From Bacteroidales bacterium (GTDB lineage: Bacteria; Bacteroidota; Bacteroidia; Bacteroidales; Tenuifilaceae): a DNA stretch of 57,657 nt. The position numbers and the translations under genes were made by a program. Numbering within the stretch: position 1 is the stretch's first letter; every line of letters starts with the position of its first letter. The DNA lies in contig JAFGDZ010000054.1 in the NCBI GenBank assembly GCA_016931855.1, forward strand, positions 1 through 57,657. The letters run 5' to 3'. Below, in pieces: positions 45,548 through 54,866 of the stretch. Under the pieces are notes generated by a model. The model was not told where the DNA came from. It did no database searches and worked only from the letters and a program-made list of their open reading frames with translations.

Positions 45548-46279
45548 ATGAGGCAAGAAAATTTAATTACCATCGACAATATTAAGAAGTACTACAAAGT
45601 TGGAACTGTTGTAGTTAAGGCGCTCGAAGGCGTGTCGCTTACAATCAATAAGAACGAATACGTTGCCATAATGGGGCCATCGGGTTCGGGAAAATCAACT
45701 TTGATGAACATTCTGGGTTGCTTAGACACTCCAACAGAGGGTAGTTACGTTTTGAATGGAACCGATGTAAGTAAACTTGAAGACGACGAGCTTGCCGAAA
45801 TACGAAACAAGGAGATTGGCTTTGTGTTCCAAACCTTTAACCTCTTGCCTCGCTACAGCGCATTGGAAAATGTGGTGCTGCCATTAATCTATGCGGGTAT
45901 CCCTAAAGAGGATCGCATTCAGCGCGGAATAAAAACCTTAACTCAGGTTGGCCTACAGGATCGTATGGAGCATCGGCCTAATGAGCTCTCGGGAGGTCAG
46001 CGCCAGCGCGTTGCGGTGGCACGAGCCTTGGTTAACACTCCATCTATTATTCTTGCCGATGAGCCTACTGGCAACCTCGACTCTAAGACATCAATAGATA
46101 TCATGAATCTTTTTGAGGATATATATAGCGAAGGGAATACCATTATTCTGGTTACTCACGAGGAGGATATTGCCCGCCACGCCCGCCGAATTGTTCGCCT
46201 AAAGGATGGAGTAATTGAGACCGATGAGGTTAATCCTAATCCTGTAATGAAGCAAGCGGTTGTGCTAACTGAACAATAG
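45548..46279 (+). CDS. ABC transporter ATP-binding protein (MacB/LolD type)
   Basis: The 243-residue ATPase has Walker A in [16 protein letters not shown] (about residues 42-57), a Q-loop in [20 protein letters not shown], the signature [16 protein letters not shown], Walker [13 protein letters not shown], and the H-loop in [14 protein letters not shown]. The sequence is of the MacB/FtsE/LolD group, which works with mechanotransmission-type permeases. No permease gene is adjacent, so it must pair with a partner elsewhere and its cargo (lipoprotein, peptide or drug) is open. Confidence 0.9.
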   Translation: MRQENLITIDNIKKYYKVGTVVVKALEGVSLTINKNEYVAIMGPSGSGKSTLMNILGCLDTPTEGSYVLNGTDVSKLEDDELAEIRNKEIGFVFQTFNLLPRYSALENVVLPLIYAGIPKEDRIQRGIKTLTQVGLQDRMEHRPNELSGGQRQRVAVARALVNTPSIILADEPTGNLDSKTSIDIMNLFEDIYSEGNTIILVTHEEDIARHARRIVRLKDGVIETDEVNPNPVMKQAVVLTEQ

Positions 46280-46320
46280 AGCTGCTGGGCTGTTCTGATA
46301 TCAAATTTTACTCTACTAAC

Positions 46321-46869
46321 ATGAAGGTATATACTAAAACTGGCGATAAGGGAGCAACATCTTTAATAGGAGGGAAGAGGGTTCCCAAAAACCACCCAAG
46401 AATTGAGGCCTACGGCACTGTTGATGAGCTTATGGCCTTTGTTGCTCTGCTTCGCGATCAGGAGATTGATGCTAGTACCAAGGCCTTTTTAGCCGAGGTG
46501 CTTGATAGGCTTATGAGCTGCGCCTCGGTACTTGCTGCCGATTGCGACGACTGCAAGGTGAAAATCCCCCTCATTCTCGATTCCGATATTGCTTTAATTG
46601 AAAAAGAAATTGACGCAATGGATTCCGTGCTTCCCCCTTTAGCTTCGTTTGTTTTACCGGGTGGGCATCAGGCCGTTTCGTTGTGCCATGTTGCGCGTAC
46701 AATTTGCCGTAGGGCCGAGCGTTTAGCTATTGGTGTTGCAGAGCATAATGCGATACCCGAAAATCTTATTATATTTATTAATCGCTTAAGCGATTACTTC
46801 TTTGTTTTATCAAGAAAATTGGCAAAAGATTTAAATATTTTACAAATTCCTTGGAAACCTAGAGTATAG
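46321..46869 (+). CDS. Cob(I)yrinic acid a,c-diamide adenosyltransferase, PduO type
   Basis: The 182-residue enzyme makes adenosylcobalamin from cob(I)alamin and ATP. Family motifs are KVYTKTGDKGATSLIGGKRV at the N-terminus (ATP site), RIEAYGTVDELMAFVALL, the central FVLPGGHQAVSLCHVARTIC with RRAERLA, and FINRLSDYFFVLSRKLA at the end. The length is typical of stand-alone PduO-type enzymes. It implies use of B12-dependent enzymes. No cobalamin riboswitch was seen in the 41-base gap before it; it probably shares a transcript with the ABC ATPase gene. Confidence 0.93.
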   Translation: MKVYTKTGDKGATSLIGGKRVPKNHPRIEAYGTVDELMAFVALLRDQEIDASTKAFLAEVLDRLMSCASVLAADCDDCKVKIPLILDSDIALIEKEIDAMDSVLPPLASFVLPGGHQAVSLCHVARTICRRAERLAIGVAEHNAIPENLIIFINRLSDYFFVLSRKLAKDLNILQIPWKPRV

Positions 46870-46949
46870 TATTGATATTTTTTTATATTTGCAGAACAGT
46901 ATTTTTTTGCAATAAACTGATTATCAAACAATTAACAAAATAACGAGCT

Positions 46950-47171
46950 ATGTATTGGACACTTGAACTGGCGTCGAAACTAGAGGACGCTCCATGGCCT
47001 GCTACTAAAGAGGAGCTCATAGACTTTGCAATTCGCTCTGGGGCTCCTTTGGAAGTTATTGAAAATTTGCAAGAGCTAGAAGATGAAGGAGAAGTTTATG
47101 AGAGCATTGAGGACATCTGGCCTGACTACCCTACAAAGGAAGATTTCTTTTTCAATGAGGATGAGTACTAA
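46950..47171 (+). CDS. Small DUF2795 domain protein
   Basis: The 73-residue acidic protein matches DUF2795 (starts MYWTLELASKLEDAPWPATK, then EELIDFAIRSGAPLEVIENL). It is a small helical protein common in Bacteroidota, often highly conserved and of unknown function. The gene has its own AT-rich leader with a possible -7 box TATATTTG at 46884-46891, and a strong terminator follows. Confidence 0.85.
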   Translation: MYWTLELASKLEDAPWPATKEELIDFAIRSGAPLEVIENLQELEDEGEVYESIEDIWPDYPTKEDFFFNEDEY

Positions 47172-47190
47172 TTTTTGATTTGGAAATAAA

Positions 47191-47222
47191 AAAGCGGCGA
47201 AACCATTTGGTTTCGCCGCTTT
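47191..47222. terminator. Bidirectional intrinsic terminator
   Basis: AAAGCGGCGAAACC at 47191-47204 pairs with GGTTTCGCCGCTTT at 47209-47222, a 14-bp stem with a 4-base loop. It lies between the DUF2795 gene (plus) and the giant PKD gene (minus), 15 bases from the latter's stop. Confidence 0.9.
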
Positions 47223-47237
47223 TGGTACTACGCTGTT

Positions 47238-50200
47238 TTAGTCAACAGCAACAACTCTTATGCTACCTGTGTATTTTCCCGTTCTCATGCGTACAAAGTA
47301 TATTCCTGCGGGAACCCGGTTCTGACTAAAGGCTGCTCTATCCCACATAACATCATGTTCTCCGGTAGGGTACACTTTGTTGGTTAGTATGGCAACCTTT
47401 GACCCAACTAAGCTATATACCTCAATGGTTACATTGGTGGCTTCTTCTACAGAGAACTGAATCTTAACACTACTGCTAAATGGGTTAGGATACGCACCGG
47501 CTAGCTTTGTGGCAAAAAGCGTGGTGTTTGGCAATCCGGTAACTGTTGATGTGGCCTTTAGCGCTCCAATAGCTATACCCGATGCGGTGAACGCTTTGTT
47601 GTAATTACTATTGAGCGTTAGCTCTGCTTCCTCCGACATGGTTTCAAGGCTCGCTCTCCAAATCTTGGCTGTAATTTGGTTGTTCTGGCTAAAGCCATCC
47701 TTTTCGGCCGTAAACGGATCATCGGCTGTTGCCACAAGCGCTAATGGATAAGTTGCATTATGGAGAACGGTATATGTTCCAACGCAAATTTCACCATCGA
47801 ATAGGCCAATTTGGTCGCCACCTTTTAGCTTCTCTCCATTAAATGTGGCGCTGGTAAGGTATATGTTCATGTGGTTGTACCCATATCCTACCCAGCTGCG
47901 AGTAAATACGGTGCTTGTAGGTGTATGTGCTGTTGCCTTTTTGGTGGTTTCAGGGGTGTTCCCCTCGGGCGAGAATACGGTACTAAATGCCATTCTTAAC
48001 CTGTAGCCTTCGCCTGGATGGAAGTTGCCAATTCTATTTACCCACCCAATTTCTGGTAGGTTCTCAACGGATGCCCCGTTTTCCGATTGTATTTTTTCAA
48101 GGCTCCCGTTTTCAACTAAAGGCCACATAACATCAAGCGCATTCTCAATGTCTTTGCTATGATAACCGGCAAGGTTCCATCCTGTATTCAAATCAATGTT
48201 ACGCCCCATTACAACAGGCGAGCCAGTCATTATTAGGGTGTCGTTTGCACTAACCTTTACAAGGTAGCCACGCCTAACATCAAAGTTGCCTATGCCGTTA
48301 ATCCATGTCCCCTCCACTTCCTCAAGAGCAAGTCCATGCTGATCCTGTACTTTTATTAGGTTGTTTCTTTGAATAATATCATTGAACAGCGCTTGCATGT
48401 TGGGGTTTTCGGCATCAATAAATGATGCAATAATGTTCCATCCTGCCGCAAGTGGTATTCGTTGGTATGCCGATATGTAAGGTATTGCACCAATGTCGCT
48501 GCGAGTACCGTCTTGGTTGTTGTAGGCTGGGTTTGGATCGCCAGTGTTAATGTATGGCGACCCTGCTAGTGGGGAGTAGTTTCCGTACACAGGGTCTGCA
48601 AATAGCGGATCGATACCCTTTAGTACCCCTTCGCCAAAGGTTATGTTTGCTAGCGACGAGGTTAGCGTATCGGTTGTACAGTTAAAGAATCCGCTATACT
48701 TCACAAATACGTTGCCGCTGTAGTTGGCGGTTAGTCCTGTTGTGGCGCCATAGAATGCTGTGTTTGTAATTGTGCTTTGTAACGAGGAGTTAATGGTTAA
48801 CCCACCCACACCAAAGGTGTTATTAACACTTGTAACGTTGGTGCATTCTGATATTAGCGATCCTGTTGCTGATGGATGGCTAACATTGCCACGCAGAATT
48901 ACTTGGTTTAGTTTTGTTAGTAAGATGTTCTCGTAGCTCACTCCGCCTAGGATATACGACTTCTCTAGGGTGACGTTTACGTTTAAAGCTCCTTGAACGT
49001 TTACTCCGTAAACATAGCTTCCTTGAGGCTCAATCCTTAGCCCCGAGATGCGGATATTCCCACTTATTTCTGGCGTTTGTGTAAAATCGAAGCTGATTAT
49101 ACCTCCCATATGATCCCATGGGTTTGTTACCGTGGTGTTTCGCTCTCCTTCTATGCCTATAATAGTAAGTGGCCACCTTACAGCTTTAAGTTGGTTATTA
49201 GCGCTGTACGCCCTTGTGTGATAGCCGGGGAATAGGTAAATGGTATCGCCAGCCGAGGAGTTGTTAAAGGCGCTGTCCAGATTTGTGTATGGAGCGTTGT
49301 ACGTTCCATTTGCAGTAAAGGCATCGCCATACTCTATAACGTAAATTGGTAAGTTAAGAAGGTTTAGTACCTCTAAAGCTAATGTATCATTCTCAAAAAC
49401 ACCAAATTCGTTGGTAACCTCAAGCCTAACCTTTATTGTGGTGTCCTTTTTTACGGTTGGAATTGTGTGCTCCACAATAGGATTAGTAGAGGTTGCAAAG
49501 GGCGAGTATGCGCCTAGGAAGTACCATTTGTAGGTTAGGTTATAGCCCGATGAGCCCGAACCATCAAAGGTAACTGCCGATTGCTCGTAAACGGATTGGT
49601 CTGGCCCAGCATTGGCTACAACCACTTCCGATACAATTACGTTTACAAAGTTCGATGAGGTTAGCGAACCTTCGGTTACTGTTACCTTTGCAATAAAGTT
49701 CCGCTCGCCCTCAACCACAGGTGCGGTAAATGATGTAACAGCGGTGGTTGTACTGGAAAGAGCTAGCTCGGCAGGAGCACTCCATTGGTAAGCTATACCA
49801 GATGTTGTTCCGGTGGAACTAAGGGATAGCGATGCGTCAAGTTCCACTATAGCGCCCGAAGCAACTCTAATTTCGTTACTGGGAACTACTGCTTTAGGCG
49901 ATGCGGTTATAACTGGTTCAACCACAATTTCTCGTTCCTCGTAAGTTGTTCCACATCCATTGGTTGCCTCAAATGAAACTTGGTACTTCCCTGCTTTTGT
50001 GTAAGTGTGCAGGGCTATTCTCTCTGTTGATATGGCTGTGCCGTCGCCAAAATCCCACCTAACAGCGGCGTTAAGATAGGTGCTATTTTCGGGTTCGTAA
50101 GTAAAGGAAATGCTTTCGCCCGCTTTTATGCTTAGGCTGCTAATAAAGAAGTTTCCTGTTGGTTTTGATCCGTTAATACCAACCTCAACGCTGGTGTAAA

Positions 50201-53009
50201 TGGAGTCAACTCTTCCGCAGCCGTTGGTGACCTGTGCAAATACGTTGTAGAAGCCTGGGGTGGAGTAAGCGTATTCCGCATTAGCTGCAGCCCCTAGCTC
50301 GTTACCATCGTCCATAACCCACTTGTTTGGGATTCCTCCAAGAAACTCAAAGAAAACCTTGTCGCCAACGCAAGCGGCGCGTTCGTTCCCGTTGTCCTTA
50401 AACTCGGAGAACATAAAATTCCCTTGGTTGGTAAGGGCTGCTTCTCTTACGGGGCAGGCTTCGTTAACAATGGCAAAGTTAACGCCATAAAAACCTGGGG
50501 CAAATGTTATGTTGTAAGTGCCTTTTGAGGCATAGGCGCAGCTGCTACCATCAAAGGAGGTAAATGTTATTTCGTTTTTAGCACGGGCAAACGTTCCAAT
50601 ATCAATTAAATACTTACCCATGCCTATTGGCTCCTTGTAAATCTCAAAGTTGCCCTTTGGGGCGTATAAATCAGATATTCCAAAGTAGATAATTGTATCT
50701 GGAGTACCCGATATTAGGATCTCAAAGTAGTAAAGTTCATTTGGCGATTTGCTTGGGAAGGTTGTGTTTGCTGTGTAGTAGAAAGGAGTTCTATCGGCAT
50801 TGTTTACAACATATACCTCTTTCATAAACTGCCCTGTTGTTTCGTTCTCTGCTGCAGCTGTTATGTAAACGGGGTAAACACCCTCGGTAGCGTAGGTGTG
50901 ACTTGCTACTATCCCCTTTTCTATATCGAAAAAGTTTGTGTGATTGGTTAGGGTTGTTCCATCGCTAAAGTTGATATTGTACGATATGTTGGGGTATTGC
51001 CTCATCCCCTTGTTGTCCAGTACATACAGTGGGTCGCCAACGCAAAGCGTATCGGGAATAATGTTTAAATCGACATTGGGAATTAAGTACGGACTGGCAA
51101 CAACGGTTACCCTTGATGTTTGCTTGCTTCCGCAAGGATTTTTTTGCACAAGGTAAACGTTGAATTCTTGCTGATAGGTCATTGTATCGGGGAACGTGTG
51201 CTGGTATTCGCGGCTCGATGTAGCAATGCTATCGCCTGGGTAGGTTGTCCATTTAAAGGTGTTGCCCTGAACGTAGGGGCTCATGTTAACAAAGGTTACG
51301 CTACTGCCAGAAACTATGTAAATGGTATCAATGAGTTCCCCTGCTGGCGATTTTATACGAGCAAGCGTATTCTCAACGGGGTTTGAAGCTGCATCGGTGT
51401 TTACATTTACCTGCATTGTTTCAACAGCCGAGTTCCCGCAACCATTGGTTAGCATAGCTTTTACATCGTATGTTCCATTAAGTTCTGTAAAGTAGTGAAT
51501 AACCTCTCTGCCTTCGGCAGTAGCTCCATCGCCAAAAGCCCAAATAACGTCTCCTGGGTTGTGTGTTCTAAACACAACGGGCTCGTTTTGGCATATAGAG
51601 TAGGTAGCTACTTGGTATTCAAAACCTGCCGATGCTTTAAGGTTGCTGTTTATTTGGATATACGCGGTGTCGGAGTTGAATCCACCGCATCCGTTCGTGG
51701 CTGTAAGCCTTGCCCAATGCGCCCCAGCAGTGATAAAAGCGTGCTTTAGCGTTCGTTCTGTAGATGTGGTTCCATCGGAGAGTTCCCACGCAAAGGTATA
51801 ATCGCCACCCCAAGTGTCTCCAATCTCAAACACGGCCTCATCATTGGGGCATAGCTCGGTGTATTTTGATTCTACTATAACGGCAGGAACAGCTGCTGGC
51901 GTTACTTCTAGCTGCTTAACAATAGTGTCGCTAGGGCAATTTGTGAACTGAATGCGTAAGGTAATAGGGTAAGTTCCTGCTGCAAATTTATGGCTGATGT
52001 AGTTCTTGTCCTTAATTATCTCTCCGTTAAATTCCCATTCTAGGGTTGTGTACTCATCATCGGTAAATAGGAATACTTCGGAGTTTGGGCACGCCTGTTC
52101 TCCTGTAGAAACGGTAAAGCTTAGCGATGAGCCCTGTATGTTAAGCTGCTGCTCGTAGCCACCAACGTATCCTCCTTGTGCATTGTACACCTGTAGGCTT
52201 AAATGGCTAAAGCTTGGCAAGGCGGTTATAGTGGGAAGGTTAAACCCAGTGTGGATAAGCATTCCGTCCATAATCCATTCTGCAGTGGAACCCAGCGGTA
52301 TAGTGCTGTAGTTTTCAATCCGGATGGTATCGCCGCCGCAAGCCCACTCTCCATTAGGGTATTGTGCGTAAAAGTTAATATTGGTTTGAGGGTAGGAAAG
52401 TTCAGTTCTGTATTTTATCTGTACCCCATTTACGCCAGTTGCAACAAAGTACATGTTGTTTGTTAGGCTACTGAATGGGTCGGCTAACGAGGTTAACGAT
52501 TCGTTTAAGTAAACTGCTTTTGTTCCTAATCCGCCATCAACCTCAATATCGGCAAGTAGCTCCGACACTTTTCCCGACGAGAATCCATAGATATATTCGT
52601 AGTCCAATCCCTTTACTATTCCCGACAGGGAGACTACCGTTGGGCCTAGCTTTATAGCGTATTCCCTAATTTGTTCCCCATTTGCAAAGTTGGCCTCAAG
52701 AACCATCCCTTCGGTTAAAATTGTTTGAGGCGCAACCTCTGCTCCTCCGGGTGCGTTAAGTACTCGTATAGTGCCCGATGGTGAGAGCTGAATCTCTTGT
52801 CCGTCTGGGTTCAATACTTCTACTGAAGCTCCTTTCTTTATGGCAATAGAGAAAGGAGGGAGGTTATTTACGCTTATTACGTACTGGGGCTCAACTAGCT
52901 CTATTTCGTAGGTCTGCGCAACTGTGGTTGATGATAGCATTAGGTTTACCCCTACTGCAATTACTACAAAAGCCACGTTTACTAAAAATCTTAGTAAAGA
53001 TGATTTCAT
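47238..53009 (-). CDS. Giant multidomain T9SS-exported surface protein with PKD repeats and a beta-helix
   Basis: The 1923-residue protein has a signal peptide (FLVNVAFVVIAVGVNLML to about residue 32), then about 1150 residues of Ig-like/PKD repeats. The repeats carry WxFGDG-type motifs (VIWAFGDGATAEGREVIHYF, VRWDFGDGTAISTERIALHT) and recurring TNGCG strands. At about 1220-1510 comes a parallel beta-helix (choice-of-anchor Q-like: SGNIRISGLRIEPQGSYVYG, PLFADPVYGNYSPLAGSPYI then NTGD). Next are two copies of a GWN domain (LAAGWNIIASFIDAENPN and LNTGWNLAGYHSKDIENA), an unknown beta domain, and a type A T9SS sorting domain (AYPNPFSSSVKIQFSVEE to the end). It is probably an adhesin or carbohydrate-binding surface protein; no enzymatic domain is recognised. 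Confidence 0.88.
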   Translation of the reverse strand: MKSSLLRFLVNVAFVVIAVGVNLMLSSTTVAQTYEIELVEPQYVISVNNLPPFSIAIKKGASVEVLNPDGQEIQLSPSGTIRVLNAPGGAEVAPQTILTEGMVLEANFANGEQIREYAIKLGPTVVSLSGIVKGLDYEYIYGFSSGKVSELLADIEVDGGLGTKAVYLNESLTSLADPFSSLTNNMYFVATGVNGVQIKYRTELSYPQTNINFYAQYPNGEWACGGDTIRIENYSTIPLGSTAEWIMDGMLIHTGFNLPTITALPSFSHLSLQVYNAQGGYVGGYEQQLNIQGSSLSFTVSTGEQACPNSEVFLFTDDEYTTLEWEFNGEIIKDKNYISHKFAAGTYPITLRIQFTNCPSDTIVKQLEVTPAAVPAVIVESKYTELCPNDEAVFEIGDTWGGDYTFAWELSDGTTSTERTLKHAFITAGAHWARLTATNGCGGFNSDTAYIQINSNLKASAGFEYQVATYSICQNEPVVFRTHNPGDVIWAFGDGATAEGREVIHYFTELNGTYDVKAMLTNGCGNSAVETMQVNVNTDAASNPVENTLARIKSPAGELIDTIYIVSGSSVTFVNMSPYVQGNTFKWTTYPGDSIATSSREYQHTFPDTMTYQQEFNVYLVQKNPCGSKQTSRVTVVASPYLIPNVDLNIIPDTLCVGDPLYVLDNKGMRQYPNISYNINFSDGTTLTNHTNFFDIEKGIVASHTYATEGVYPVYITAAAENETTGQFMKEVYVVNNADRTPFYYTANTTFPSKSPNELYYFEILISGTPDTIIYFGISDLYAPKGNFEIYKEPIGMGKYLIDIGTFARAKNEITFTSFDGSSCAYASKGTYNITFAPGFYGVNFAIVNEACPVREAALTNQGNFMFSEFKDNGNERAACVGDKVFFEFLGGIPNKWVMDDGNELGAAANAEYAYSTPGFYNVFAQVTNGCGRVDSIYTSVEVGINGSKPTGNFFISSLSIKAGESISFTYEPENSTYLNAAVRWDFGDGTAISTERIALHTYTKAGKYQVSFEATNGCGTTYEEREIVVEPVITASPKAVVPSNEIRVASGAIVELDASLSLSSTGTTSGIAYQWSAPAELALSSTTTAVTSFTAPVVEGERNFIAKVTVTEGSLTSSNFVNVIVSEVVVANAGPDQSVYEQSAVTFDGSGSSGYNLTYKWYFLGAYSPFATSTNPIVEHTIPTVKKDTTIKVRLEVTNEFGVFENDTLALEVLNLLNLPIYVIEYGDAFTANGTYNAPYTNLDSAFNNSSAGDTIYLFPGYHTRAYSANNQLKAVRWPLTIIGIEGERNTTVTNPWDHMGGIISFDFTQTPEISGNIRISGLRIEPQGSYVYGVNVQGALNVNVTLEKSYILGGVSYENILLTKLNQVILRGNVSHPSATGSLISECTNVTSVNNTFGVGGLTINSSLQSTITNTAFYGATTGLTANYSGNVFVKYSGFFNCTTDTLTSSLANITFGEGVLKGIDPLFADPVYGNYSPLAGSPYINTGDPNPAYNNQDGTRSDIGAIPYISAYQRIPLAAGWNIIASFIDAENPNMQALFNDIIQRNNLIKVQDQHGLALEEVEGTWINGIGNFDVRRGYLVKVSANDTLIMTGSPVVMGRNIDLNTGWNLAGYHSKDIENALDVMWPLVENGSLEKIQSENGASVENLPEIGWVNRIGNFHPGEGYRLRMAFSTVFSPEGNTPETTKKATAHTPTSTVFTRSWVGYGYNHMNIYLTSATFNGEKLKGGDQIGLFDGEICVGTYTVLHNATYPLALVATADDPFTAEKDGFSQNNQITAKIWRASLETMSEEAELTLNSNYNKAFTASGIAIGALKATSTVTGLPNTTLFATKLAGAYPNPFSSSVKIQFSVEEATNVTIEVYSLVGSKVAILTNKVYPTGEHDVMWDRAAFSQNRVPAGIYFVRMRTGKYTGSIRVVAVD

Positions 53010-53281
53010 ATGCGTTGATGTTATAGGTTACAATTCAATATGGAAAAGGTTTTGCTCTGGTAGCTGGGTGAATTCCTGATTTTGAGCAATAAGTGAAAAT
53101 TACTGAATATTTAAACCGGAATCAATTTTTTATGGTTAAAAAGCTTAATGCTTACACATATATGTTGTTTTTGGCTCTAAAAGCTAGTTCTCAATAGCTT
53201 ATTTTGATTTTGATTAGTTGCTTAGCTTAGGCATTAGCTTATGTTTGTTGCGCCACACAATTTAGGTAATTGCTCATTACC
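53010..53281. other. Intergenic region between divergent genes
   Basis: Together with the promoter of yicC this forms a 318-base gap. It must also hold the promoter of the giant surface protein gene, but no good TAnnTTTG box is visible on the minus strand. Confidence 0.4.
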
Positions 53282-53312
53282 TTGGGTTTTAGTTGGTAAT
53301 AGATTACTTTTG
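53282..53312 (+). promoter_or_regulatory. Predicted Bacteroidota promoter of yicC
   Basis: TTG at 53282-53284, 20 bases, then TACTTTTG at 53305-53312, a full match to TAnnTTTG, 15 bases before the ATG. Confidence 0.65.
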
Positions 53313-53327
53313 CACCAATAATATTCG

Positions 53328-54212
53328 ATGGCTATGATCTACTCTATGACCGGCTTTGGAAAAGCCGAAGCAAGTGCCGATGGTAAGAGAATAACGGTTG
53401 AGGTTAAGTCGCTCAACAGCAAACAGCTTGATATGAATTTCAGGTTGCCCTCATTTTACCGCGAGCGGGAACTGGAACTACGAAACATTATATCTAGTCA
53501 GCTAATAAGAGGTAAGGTTGACGTTTCAATTAACGTTGAATCCGAAGAGGAGTCTGTTGCAATTCCCATTAATACCGCAACATTTAAGGCTTACTACCAC
53601 CAAATATCCGCATTAGCGGCTGAGTTGGGTTTATCGGAAGCAAACGAGTCTATAATACAAACCATTCTTCGCCTGCCCGAAGTGCTAAAGTCCGACAAAA
53701 AGGAAGTGTCCGATAATGAGTGGGCTGCTCTTATTAAGGCTACAAAAGATGCTGCAACAGCCCACATCGCGTTTAGGGAGCAGGAGGGGCTTTCCCTTGA
53801 GGTAGAGCTTACCAAGCGGGTAAACCTTATTCTGGAGCTGCTGCTTGAGATAGAGAAGCACGAGCCAAGCCGCTTAAGCGCGGTGAAGCAAAAGCTGCTC
53901 GATGCACTTACCTCATTAAGTGGCGACGTTAAGGTTGATAAGGATAGGTTTGAGCAGGAGCTTATATACTATATCGAAAAGCTTGATGTAACCGAGGAAA
54001 AGGTACGCCTACGCAACCATTGTAGCTACTTTATGGAAACTATAAAGGAGGAGAGCGCTCCTGGCCGTAAGCTGGGCTTTATTGCTCAGGAAATGGGCCG
54101 CGAGATTAACACCCTTGGCTCAAAATCTAACGAGGCCAACATGCAAAAGGTGGTGGTTAAGATGAAGGACGAGCTGGAGAAGATTAAGGAGCAGGTGCTA
54201 AACGTGCTTTAG
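53328..54212 (+). CDS. yicC: YicC family endoribonuclease/RNase adaptor
   Basis: The 294-residue protein has the YicC N-terminal domain (MIYSMTGFGKAEA, VEVKSLNSKQLDMNFRLPSF then YRERELELRN) and the C-terminal DUF1732 domain (GRKLGFIAQEMGREINTLGS then KSNEANMQKVVVKMKDELEK). In E. coli YicC helps degrade the small RNA RyhB, and purified homologs have RNase activity. It is the first gene of the yicC-gmk-nadD group, a widely conserved neighbourhood (yicC-gmk) in bacteria. Confidence 0.93.
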   Translation: MAMIYSMTGFGKAEASADGKRITVEVKSLNSKQLDMNFRLPSFYRERELELRNIISSQLIRGKVDVSINVESEEESVAIPINTATFKAYYHQISALAAELGLSEANESIIQTILRLPEVLKSDKKEVSDNEWAALIKATKDAATAHIAFREQEGLSLEVELTKRVNLILELLLEIEKHEPSRLSAVKQKLLDALTSLSGDVKVDKDRFEQELIYYIEKLDVTEEKVRLRNHCSYFMETIKEESAPGRKLGFIAQEMGREINTLGSKSNEANMQKVVVKMKDELEKIKEQVLNVL

Positions 54213-54254
54213 CTTGCACCCAATTATCAGTGTAAATGTATAACTAACAATTGC

Positions 54255-54283
54255 TGCGCGGGGCTGGTATAACGCTCCGCGCA
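54255..54283 (+). other. GC-rich stem-loop in the gmk leader
   Basis: TGCGCGG at 54255-54261 pairs with CCGCGCA at 54277-54283 around a 15-base loop. It has no T tail, so it is unlikely to terminate. It sits 15 bases before the gmk ATG and could affect mRNA processing or gmk translation. Confidence 0.45.
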
Positions 54284-54297
54284 CATCTATAAACGCT

Positions 54298-54864
54298 ATG
54301 CAAGGAAAGCTCTTAATATTTTCCGCACCATCGGGTTCAGGAAAAACCACAATTGTAAAGCATTTGCTAAAGGTTTGTAACAACCTTGAGTTTTCGATAT
54401 CGGCCTGTAGCCGAGCCATGCGACCAGGAGAGGTTCATGGAAAGGATTACTATTTTCTTTCCGTTGATGAGTTTAAGCAGAAAATTGCCGACAACCAGTT
54501 TGTTGAGTGGGAAGAGGTTTACCCAGGCTCATTCTATGGCACGCTAAAATCGGAGCTGGAGCGCATTTGGGCAAAGGGCAATCATGTGCTATTTGATGTT
54601 GATGTTAAAGGCGGAGTTAGCCTTAAACGGATATTTGGCACTCAGGCTCTTTCTGTATTTATACAGCCACCATCTGTTGCCGAACTGGAGAAACGGCTTG
54701 TTGCCCGTTGCACCGAAACACCAGAAACCCTTGCCAAGCGAGTTGGTAAAGCAGAGGAGGAGATGGCCTTTGCCCCTCATTTTGACGTGATTATTGTAAA
54801 CGATAAGCTTGAGCAGGCTTATGCCGATGCAATAAAAACCGTTCATCAGTTTATATCTGCATAA
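54298..54864 (+). CDS. gmk: Guanylate kinase
   Basis: The 188-residue enzyme phosphorylates GMP to GDP with ATP. The P-loop is FSAPSGSGKTTIVKHLL at about residues 7-23. The GMP-binding region includes SACSRAMRPGEVHGKDYYFL and FVEWEEVYPGSFYGT, and the lid/Walker B region is HVLFDVDVKGGVSLKRIFG. The length is typical. It is the second gene after yicC and only 2 bases before nadD. It complements guaB in the guanine nucleotide pathway. Confidence 0.97.
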   Translation: MQGKLLIFSAPSGSGKTTIVKHLLKVCNNLEFSISACSRAMRPGEVHGKDYYFLSVDEFKQKIADNQFVEWEEVYPGSFYGTLKSELERIWAKGNHVLFDVDVKGGVSLKRIFGTQALSVFIQPPSVAELEKRLVARCTETPETLAKRVGKAEEEMAFAPHFDVIIVNDKLEQAYADAIKTVHQFISA

Positions 54865-54866
54865 CC

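Noticed and set aside
45548-46279. Complete ABC exporter operon
   Set aside because: No permease or membrane-fusion gene flanks the ATPase; the next gene is the adenosyltransferase.
46280-46320. Cobalamin riboswitch before the PduO-type adenosyltransferase gene
   Set aside because: The gap is 41 bases and has no B12-box-like sequence.
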